6,724 bases of DNA, from NCBI GenBank assembly GCA_027047735.1, contig JALTUD010000226.1, positions 1 to 6,724 on the forward strand, in the 5' to 3' direction. This document shows positions 1 to 5,100 of this stretch, in pieces (the stretch's first letter is position 1; each line of letters opens with the position of its first letter). Position numbers and translations under genes: made by a program. The notes below the pieces were generated by a model, which was not told the DNA's origin, made no database searches, and saw nothing but the letters and a program-made list of their open reading frames with translations. The DNA is from Flavobacteriales bacterium (GTDB taxonomy: Bacteria > Bacteroidota > Bacteroidia > Flavobacteriales_D > Parvicellaceae).

Positions 1-1
1 A

Positions 2-781
2 ATGCTTTATCAAACAAAATCTTATTTTCGATACCTAAAAAAGGCAAAGGGAGCACACGGAGTTCATTCCCCGTTTGTGTTTGATTTAATGCGTCAAGTT
101 TTTGATACTAAAGATAGATTCTATGCTTTTGAAGCAATTGAGTTAATCAGAAAACAACTCATACTAGACAATCGAAAAATAGAAATTAATGACTTAGGAG
201 CCGGTTCTAAAAAAGGAAACAACAAAACAAAAACGATTTCTAAAATTGTAAAATCCGCTTCTAAACCTCCTAAATACGGACAGTTACTCTTTCGTTTGGC
301 AAATTATTCACAAGTTACCAATGCTTTAGAAATAGGCACATCTCTGGGAATAAGCACCGCATACTTAGCCAAAGCAAGAAAAACAGCTGAAATAACGACC
401 TTAGAAGGCGACTCCAATATCGCTCGAATTGCTGAAGAAAATTTCAAAAAACTAAAGTTGAACAACGTAACATTAATCAAGGGCAATTTTGATAATACAT
501 TACCTCTCTTTCTCAAAGATAAAAAAAAGCTTGATTTTGTCTTTTTTGATGGTAACCATACTCAAAAATCAACGTTAAATTACTTTAACCAATGTCTATC
601 AAAAACACATAATAACACTATCTTTGTCTTTGATGATATCTATTGGTCGGAAGGAATGACCAAAGCGTGGGAAGATATAAAAACAGACAACAGAGTAACA
701 ACAACAATAGACATTTTTCAAATGGGAATCGTCTTTTTCAGAAAAGAACTACCCAAACAACACCTTGTAATAAAATATTAA
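2..781 (+). CDS. Class I SAM-dependent methyltransferase (O-methyltransferase-like)
   Basis: Predicted cytosolic 259-residue methyltransferase; the substrate cannot be read from the sequence. The N-terminus carries the GVHSPFVFDL segment (residues 20-29) that I associate with a Bacteroidota methyltransferase family, followed by DLGAGSK at 64-70. The SAM-binding motif I is EIGTSLG (110-116), followed by an acidic strand end at E135. DFVFFDGNH (178-186) and VFDDIYW (209-215) resemble the metal- or substrate-side acidic motifs of the O-methyltransferase/Methyltransf_24 group. The first ATG lies at the window edge, so a start slightly further upstream cannot be excluded, although residue 1 fits well as a start. 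The stop is 4 bp before the patatin gene, implying co-transcription with it and mnmE. The fold is confident; the reaction is not. Confidence 0.85.
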   Translation: MLYQTKSYFRYLKKAKGAHGVHSPFVFDLMRQVFDTKDRFYAFEAIELIRKQLILDNRKIEINDLGAGSKKGNNKTKTISKIVKSASKPPKYGQLLFRLANYSQVTNALEIGTSLGISTAYLAKARKTAEITTLEGDSNIARIAEENFKKLKLNNVTLIKGNFDNTLPLFLKDKKKLDFVFFDGNHTQKSTLNYFNQCLSKTHNNTIFVFDDIYWSEGMTKAWEDIKTDNRVTTTIDIFQMGIVFFRKELPKQHLVIKY

Positions 782-785
782 TAAA

Positions 786-1691
786 ATGAGAGCTTTAGTT
801 GTATCGGGAGGAGGAAGTAAAGGAGCTTTTGCCGGAGGAATGGCAGAGCACTTCATCAACGATTTAGGAATTGAGTACGATGTATTTACCGGCTCATCCA
901 CCGGTAGTTTATTAATTCCCATGCTTGCTTCAGGAAACTTAGCAAAAGCAAAAGATATTTACACCCGTATAACGGAAAAAGATATTTTCACTATCAACCC
1001 TTACAAAATAAAAATAAAAAAAGGTGTTGTTCATATCAAAATGCATCACTTCAACATCTTACGCTCTTTTTTGAGAGGAAATAAAACTTTTGGCAGTTCA
1101 AGAAAATTAAGAAAAACCATTGGTAAATTTTTTACCAAAACAGAGTTTGAAGCGATAAAGCTTAGCAAAAAAGATGTTATCGTTACTGTATCTAATATTT
1201 CCAGAAATATTGTAGAGTACAAGTCATTGAAAGAACACAGCTATGAAGATTTTTGCGACTGGGTTTGGGCCTCGGCAAATTTTCTTCCTTTTATGAGTTT
1301 AGTAACCAAAAACGGTATGGAATACGGAGATGGTGGATTTGGGAATAATATTCCTATTCAATCTGCCATTGATGCTGGAGCTACCGAGATAGACGTTATT
1401 GTTCTTGACCCAATCGAGTCCTTATCAAATAGGATGCACTCTGCAAATGCAATAGATTTACTTTTCAATGTGTTTGATTACTTACTGGACCAGACAACAG
1501 CGAGCCGTTTGGAATTATCAAAATTACGAGCTAAAAACAAAGAAGTCAAAGTCAATATCTATCACACACCGAGAAAACTCACAGAAAACTCTTTGGTATT
1601 CAATGCCAATAGAATGAAACGATGGTGGAAAGAAGGATACGAATATGCTAAACGTGTTCGATCGGAATCAACCATCATACAACCCGAATAA
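786..1691 (+). CDS. Patatin-like phospholipase family protein
   Basis: A 301-residue patatin-fold acyl hydrolase, predicted to cleave ester bonds of phospholipids or other lipids with a Ser-Asp dyad. The oxyanion-hole motif GGGSKG is at residues 8-13. The nucleophile elbow GSSTG (36-40) places the catalytic serine at S38. The DGG motif (182-184) gives the catalytic D182. All key residues are intact. No signal peptide or membrane segment is visible, so it is probably cytosolic or peripherally membrane-bound, like the short bacterial patatin-like proteins. The ATG at 786 starts directly at the conserved first beta strand (MRALVVSGGG), so the start is well supported. It lies 4 bp after the methyltransferase stop and 7 bp before the mnmE start. 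The real substrate is unknown. Confidence 0.9.
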   Translation: MRALVVSGGGSKGAFAGGMAEHFINDLGIEYDVFTGSSTGSLLIPMLASGNLAKAKDIYTRITEKDIFTINPYKIKIKKGVVHIKMHHFNILRSFLRGNKTFGSSRKLRKTIGKFFTKTEFEAIKLSKKDVIVTVSNISRNIVEYKSLKEHSYEDFCDWVWASANFLPFMSLVTKNGMEYGDGGFGNNIPIQSAIDAGATEIDVIVLDPIESLSNRMHSANAIDLLFNVFDYLLDQTTASRLELSKLRAKNKEVKVNIYHTPRKLTENSLVFNANRMKRWWKEGYEYAKRVRSESTIIQPE

Positions 1692-1698
1692 GACATTC

Positions 1699-3072
1699 AT
1701 GAATCACAAAAATACAACTGACACTATCTGTGCAATCGCTACACCAAAAGGAGTTGGAGCTATTGCTATTATCCGGTTATCCGGTGAAAATTCGATTAAA
1801 ATAGTAAACAAAATATTCTCAAAAGAAATAACAAACGTTAAAGGATATAGTGTTCACTACGGTACAATTTCAGAAAACCAACAGGTAGTAGATGATGTTC
1901 TGGTAACTGTTTTTAGAGCACCACATTCATTTACGGGTGAAAACAGTGTAGAAATAGCCTGTCACGGCTCAAGCTATATTCAGCAAAAAATCATAGAAAT
2001 AGTATTGAGAAACGGAGCAAGACCCGCTTCACCCGGTGAATTTTCGCAACGAGCCTTTTTTAATGGGAAATTTGACCTAACTCAAACCGAAGCAATAGCA
2101 GATTTAATACATGCACAAAGTGAAGCTGCTCATCGTCTTGCTATGCAGCAAATGAAAGGAGGTGTCAGTAATCAATTAAAAGAGCTTCGTCAAAAAATGA
2201 TGAACTTTGCTTCTCTCATCGAATTGGAATTGGATTTTTCTGAAGAAGATGTAGAATTTGCAGACAGAAAAGAACTGATTTCATTAGTTACCGAAACGAT
2301 ACGTTTTGTACAAAAACTAAAAAACACCTTCAAACTGGGAAATGCTATAAAAAATGGAGTACAAACCACTATTGTGGGGCGTCCAAACGCAGGAAAATCT
2401 ACATTACTAAATTCCTTATTGGATGAAGAACGGGCAATTGTTTCCAATATCGCAGGAACAACTCGCGACACCATTGAAGAAACATTAAACATAAATGGTA
2501 TTCTCTTTCGGTTCATCGACACCGCAGGACTAAGAGAAACTTCCGATGAAATTGAAAAACAAGGGGTAGAAAAAGCACTTGAAAAAGTTAACTTGTCAGC
2601 CATATATATTTATCTTTTTGATGCTGATAAAACAGATATTAAAGAAGTAGAAAAAGATTTATCCCTATTCCCTAAAGGAATTTCCAACCTTATAGTAGCA
2701 AATAAAGCAGATTTGATTTCAAAAGAAAGAAAAACAGAGTTGATACAACACTTCGGAGATGATTTGCTACTGATTTCCGCAAAAGAAAATAAATCAATTC
2801 AAAAATTGAAAGATAAATTACTCAATGTAATTGATGCTGACAGATTAAACTCGGGAGATGTTATCATTACCAACACCCGGCATGTAGATGCTCTGGAACA
2901 AGCTGAATTGGATTTGCAAAAAACAGTAGAAGGACTACAACAAAATATACCGGGAGACCTTATCGCTATGGATATACGTCAAGCTCTATATCATCTTGGA
3001 AGTATCACTGGAGAAGTTACCGGCGACGATTTATTGGGAAATATTTTCGCTAATTTTTGTATTGGGAAGTAA
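1699..3072 (+). CDS. mnmE: tRNA uridine-5-carboxymethylaminomethyl(34) synthesis GTPase MnmE
   Basis: MnmE (TrmE) acts with MnmG to modify the wobble uridine U34 of tRNAs reading split-box NNA/NNG codons, using a methylene-tetrahydrofolate-derived carbon and GTP hydrolysis. From the ATG at 1699 the protein is 457 residues, the normal family length. The folate-binding N-domain begins TICAIATPKGVGAIAIIRLSG-like at residues 9-29, and the conserved GEFSQRAFFNGKFDL segment is at 113-127. The inserted G domain has G1 GRPNAGKS (227-234), G2 GTTRD (253-257), G3 DTAG (274-277), G4 NKAD (335-338) and G5 SAK (360-362). The C-terminus ends in the characteristic CIGK (454-457) with its conserved cysteine. 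An in-frame ATG at 1645 would add 18 unconserved residues and overlap the patatin gene, so 1699 is preferred. Confidence 0.97.
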   Translation: MNHKNTTDTICAIATPKGVGAIAIIRLSGENSIKIVNKIFSKEITNVKGYSVHYGTISENQQVVDDVLVTVFRAPHSFTGENSVEIACHGSSYIQQKIIEIVLRNGARPASPGEFSQRAFFNGKFDLTQTEAIADLIHAQSEAAHRLAMQQMKGGVSNQLKELRQKMMNFASLIELELDFSEEDVEFADRKELISLVTETIRFVQKLKNTFKLGNAIKNGVQTTIVGRPNAGKSTLLNSLLDEERAIVSNIAGTTRDTIEETLNINGILFRFIDTAGLRETSDEIEKQGVEKALEKVNLSAIYIYLFDADKTDIKEVEKDLSLFPKGISNLIVANKADLISKERKTELIQHFGDDLLLISAKENKSIQKLKDKLLNVIDADRLNSGDVIITNTRHVDALEQAELDLQKTVEGLQQNIPGDLIAMDIRQALYHLGSITGEVTGDDLLGNIFANFCIGK

Positions 3073-3109
3073 CTCTAAAATAGCCATTATTTTTAACAAT
3101 GTTTATGAA

Positions 3110-3127
3110 AAAAACGAACTTGTTTTT
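3110..3127 (+). terminator. Weak candidate terminator after mnmE
   Basis: AAAAAC (3110-3115) and GTTTTT (3122-3127) can pair as a 6-bp stem with the loop GAACTT, 38 bp after the mnmE stop. The T-run is part of the stem and no further T-tract follows. It could help end the upstream operon, but it is weak and A/T-rich, and may be chance. Confidence 0.25.
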
Positions 3128-3151
3128 AGAACGATTATAAATAATAAGTGT

Positions 3152-3159
3152 TAATTTTG
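3152..3159 (+). promoter_or_regulatory. Candidate Bacteroidota-type -7 promoter element for the peroxiredoxin gene
   Basis: TAATTTTG fits the TAnnTTTG -7 consensus of the primary sigma factor in Bacteroidota exactly. It lies 36 bp before the peroxiredoxin ATG, which would give a short leader of about 30 nt. The -33 side is poor: a TTG at 3120-3122 is too far upstream (29 bp), and only a TTAG at 3126-3129 sits at acceptable spacing. I saw no operator-like dyad near it. The assignment rests on one element plus position. Confidence 0.45.
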
Positions 3160-3195
3160 TAAATAATAAATCAATAAACTAAAAAAACAAATAAA

Positions 3196-3825
3196 ATGGG
3201 AGTATTAGTAGGAAGAAAAGCACCTAATTTTACTGCACAGGCAGTAATAAACGGAAACGAAATAGTAGAAAACTTTTCGTTAGAACAATTCAAAGGAAAA
3301 TATGTTGTATTATTCTTTTATCCAAAAGATTTTACTTTCGTATGTCCTACTGAATTGTTTGCATTCCAAGAAAAACTAGAAGAATTTAAGAAAAGAAACG
3401 TAGAAGTTATTGCAGTATCAACCGATACGGAACAATCGCACTGGGGATGGTTACAATTACCTAAAAACAAAGGCGGAATCGAAGGTGTAACTTACCCATT
3501 GGTAGCAGACACAAACAAAACTATTTCAATGAACTATGATGTGCTTGCAGGCGAGTATGATTGGGATGAAGAAGGAAATTGGTCAGCAACCGGTGAATTA
3601 ATCGCTTACAGAGGTTTATTCCTTATCGACAAAGACGGAATTGTTAGACATCAATTAGTCAATGATTTACCACTAGGTAGAAGTGTTGATGAAGCGTTAA
3701 GAATGGTAGATGCTCTTCAATTTGTAGAAGAAAACGGTGAGGCTTGTCCTGCAAACTGGAACCAAGGTGCAGAAGGACTAAAAGCTACACACGAGGGTGT
3801 TGCTGAATATTTGGCTACACACTAA
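3196..3825 (+). CDS. Peroxiredoxin, typical 2-Cys (AhpC/Prx1 family)
   Basis: A 209-residue thiol peroxidase expected to reduce hydrogen peroxide, organic hydroperoxides or peroxynitrite in the cytosol, with reductant from thioredoxin or an AhpF-like partner not present here. The active-site segment FYPKDFTFVCPTE (41-53) contains the peroxidatic C50 with its conserved T47 and P44-type context. R139 (YRGLFLID) is in the catalytic arginine position, and GRSVDEAL (161-168) is a further family motif. The resolving cysteine is C184 in EACPANW. The C-terminus has YL (205-206) where sensitive Prx1 enzymes have YF, and the GGLG region reads GGIEG (93-97). Compared with standard Prx1 proteins there is an acidic insertion at about 118-135 before the catalytic arginine. 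The gene stands alone between a candidate promoter and a strong terminator. Confidence 0.96.
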   Translation: MGVLVGRKAPNFTAQAVINGNEIVENFSLEQFKGKYVVLFFYPKDFTFVCPTELFAFQEKLEEFKKRNVEVIAVSTDTEQSHWGWLQLPKNKGGIEGVTYPLVADTNKTISMNYDVLAGEYDWDEEGNWSATGELIAYRGLFLIDKDGIVRHQLVNDLPLGRSVDEALRMVDALQFVEENGEACPANWNQGAEGLKATHEGVAEYLATH

Positions 3826-3874
3826 AAGTTAGTCACATCATTTAATAAATTTTAAATGAAATAAAAATTAGGAT

Positions 3875-3909
3875 AAAAGTCGTGTCCTTTGGGACGCGAC
3901 TTTTTTTTT
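3875..3909 (+). terminator. Strong intrinsic terminator after the peroxiredoxin gene
   Basis: A 13-bp stem (3875-3887 with 3892-3904, one G-T wobble at 3883/3896) closes on the tetraloop TTTG and runs into nine consecutive Ts (3901-3909). It lies 49 bp downstream of the stop codon. The A-run before the stem pairs with the first Ts, so some termination in the reverse direction is also conceivable. The rest of the gap 3826-4041 holds the repeat copy at 3966-3983 and otherwise no recognisable gene. Confidence 0.92.
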
Positions 3910-3965
3910 GAAATAAAAACAGATAAAGTAAACAATGTGTTATCTTCTTTTTGTTTTTGGTATTT

Positions 3966-3983
3966 TCAATATTCAAATGGTAT
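3966..3983 (-). repeat. Solo copy of the 18-bp element end
   Basis: The sequence TCAATATTCAAATGGTAT is identical at 18 of 18 positions to the right end of the palindromic element at 5083-5100 and is in the same orientation. Its last five bases (GGTAT) start a small hairpin, GGTATT/AATACC with a 6-nt loop (3979-3996). Upstream, at 3835-3858, ACATCATTT and the following CATTTAA...AAATG resemble the left arm of the element at 4946-4967. The whole stretch 3835-3983 may therefore be a degenerate second copy that includes the peroxiredoxin terminator hairpin. The exact 18-mer is certain; the wider copy is inference. Confidence 0.7.
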
Positions 3984-4041
3984 TATTGCGAATACCCTAG
4001 TTCCAATTTTTTAAGTGGTAACACAATAATAAATTAGAATT

Positions 4042-4869
4042 ATGAAAACATTTATAGCAGTAACATTATTAATTATTTTTAATGTCTTTAACATCAAAGC
4101 ACAAGACTCATTAGTTAATTTTAAAGAAACCCATTTATTAGTGGACGGAATTGAAATGAATGTTGGGAACACCATTTTGAAAGGAAATGAAAAACAAATC
4201 AAAAAGTCTTGGAAAGCCTTTATTAAAAAACAGACACACAGAAGGGTACACCACAGTAAAAACATCTACACGGTAAATAAAGTAGTTGTAAATCAAATTA
4301 CGGATAAACGTGGAGATTTAATGGCTTTTATTTACCGAACAGATAATAAAGTTTCCGTAAATATTGCTTACAAACTAGGTTACGATGTTTATCTAACGAA
4401 CAATCATTACCCGGAGGATTTTAAACGCTTGGAAAAATTTACTCAGTTTTTTGTTTATAATTATTATAACGACTTTTTGCCGGTATATATTAAAAGCAGA
4501 ATAAAAGATTTGAGGATGCTTAAAAAAGAAGAAAGAAAAGCCAATAAAAAAGTAGAAAAAAGTAGAAATCAAATTTTGGCTAATCAAAAAAAGATAAGAA
4601 GCATTGAAAGAAAAATTGAAAAGCTACAACTAAAAGCGGAAAAAAGTCAAGACACCATAAAGAAAAACGATGTCAACTTTAAGATTGAAAACTTTAAAGA
4701 ACACATAAATAGAAACAAAGAAAAAATAGAAGAACTAAAAGTCGAAAAAGAACTTCGCAAAAAATTTCTTGAAACCATCAAGAGAAAAAAGAAAAATATC
4801 AGAAAAGATATAGACGAAGCAAAATTGACACTTTTAGATGTGAAAACAGAGATTAAAAATTACAAATAA
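4042..4869 (+). CDS. Secreted coiled-coil protein of unknown function
   Basis: I do not recognise this 275-residue protein as a member of a characterised family. It starts with a clear Sec signal peptide: MK, a hydrophobic core to about residue 16, then NIKA-Q with likely cleavage after A20, an ending common in Bacteroidota exported proteins. No lipobox cysteine is present, so a periplasmic or secreted location is most likely. Residues 21-150 form a mixed alpha/beta-looking domain rich in aromatic residues (for example FTQFFVYNYYNDFLPVY, 133-149). Residues about 155-270 are an almost uninterrupted Lys/Glu-rich helix with heptad-like spacing, predicted to be a coiled coil. The protein is strongly basic. 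The gene is monocistronic, ends in its own terminator, converges on the histidine kinase gene and lies between two copies of an 18-bp repeat. Confidence 0.8.
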   Translation: MKTFIAVTLLIIFNVFNIKAQDSLVNFKETHLLVDGIEMNVGNTILKGNEKQIKKSWKAFIKKQTHRRVHHSKNIYTVNKVVVNQITDKRGDLMAFIYRTDNKVSVNIAYKLGYDVYLTNNHYPEDFKRLEKFTQFFVYNYYNDFLPVYIKSRIKDLRMLKKEERKANKKVEKSRNQILANQKKIRSIERKIEKLQLKAEKSQDTIKKNDVNFKIENFKEHINRNKEKIEELKVEKELRKKFLETIKRKKKNIRKDIDEAKLTLLDVKTEIKNYK

Positions 4870-4873
4870 ATAC

Positions 4874-4908
4874 AAAGCCCAACCTCCAAGTGTTGGGCTT
4901 TTCTTGTT
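4874..4908 (+). terminator. Intrinsic terminator after the coiled-coil gene
   Basis: A perfect 10-bp stem AAAGCCCAAC/GTTGGGCTTT (4874-4883 with 4892-4901) with an 8-nt loop starts 5 bp after the stop codon and is followed by a T-rich tail (4899-4908). The GC-rich core GCCCAAC makes this a standard rho-independent terminator for the upstream gene. Confidence 0.9.
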
Positions 4909-4945
4909 GAAACAACGAAGAAAGAACAATCTATTCTTACTATTC

Positions 4946-5100
4946 ATACCATTTAAACATTGAAATGAGTCGTATAAAGCGTTTTTATTTTCCTTATACT
5001 TCTTCATAAAATCTTTCCATAGCTATGGAAAGATTTTATTCATTGTTTAAGAAAACTAAAACTCACTGTCTTTCATCTCTTCTCAATATTCAAATGGTAT
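4946..5100. repeat. 155-bp palindromic element with 18-bp terminal inverted repeats (MITE/REP-like)
   Basis: The left end ATACCATTTAAACATTGA (4946-4963) is the inverse of the right end (5083-5100) at 16 of 18 positions. The two ends share their axis (within 1 bp) with the perfect central palindrome at 5006-5039. Between them the arms still pair with small gaps, for example 4982-4999 with 5045-5062. The whole unit could fold into one long imperfect hairpin. It carries no credible ORF, so any mobility would need a transposase elsewhere. No clear target-site duplication is visible: the left flank ends in ATTC and the right begins CAAA. The right end overlaps the last codons and stop of the histidine kinase gene. 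Structure is seen directly; mobility is inferred from structure and from the extra end copy at 3966-3983. Confidence 0.75.
5006..5039 (-). terminator. Perfect 34-bp palindrome, possible bidirectional terminator
   Basis: Every base from 5006 to 5022 pairs with its mirror from 5039 to 5023; the centre is CCATAGCTATGG. As RNA it would form a 15-bp stem with an AGCU loop, flanked by AAAA and TTTT inside the stem, as in bidirectional terminators. It lies 51 bp downstream of the histidine kinase stop, between convergent genes, and is the only terminator candidate for that gene. There is no long T-tract beyond the stem on the minus strand, so termination is probable rather than certain. It is also the core of the larger palindromic element. 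Confidence 0.55.

Noticed and set aside
304..516. Minus-strand 70-codon ORF inside the methyltransferase gene
   Set aside because: It is antisense to the SAM-binding region and has no independent support; likewise the short minus-strand ORFs at 4011-4265 and 4393-4587 opposite the coiled-coil gene.
1645..1698. In-frame ATG at 1645 as an upstream start for mnmE
   Set aside because: It would overlap the patatin gene by 47 bp and add 18 residues (MLNVFDRNQP...) with no resemblance to the MnmE N-terminus; the ATG at 1699 gives the normal family length.
2490..2505. AAATGGTATT inside mnmE as another repeat copy
   Set aside because: Only about ten bases match and they encode the normal Asn-Gly-Ile stretch of MnmE, so this is chance.
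2190..2603. Minus-strand 137-codon ORF inside mnmE
   Set aside because: It lies wholly antisense to the conserved G domain and shows Ser-rich shadow composition with no motif.
3935..4000. 21-codon hydrophobic plus-strand ORF (MCYLLFVFGIFN...)
   Set aside because: Very short, runs through the repeat copy, and has no start context or similarity I can recognise; composition alone explains it.
3985..4041. Promoter for the coiled-coil gene
   Set aside because: I found no TAnnTTTG element with a suitable -33 partner upstream of 4042; TATTTTCA at 3961-3968 is only a partial match.
4965..5009. 14-codon ORF (MSRIKRFYFPYTSS) in the left arm of the palindromic element
   Set aside because: Too short to support, ends inside the central palindrome and is constrained by arm pairing; it would deserve another look only if conserved in frame among other copies.
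4946..5100. Integron attC site
   Set aside because: Attractive because it is an imperfect palindrome between genes, but the ends lack the RYYYAAC/GTTRRRY core sites and no integrase or cassette array is present.
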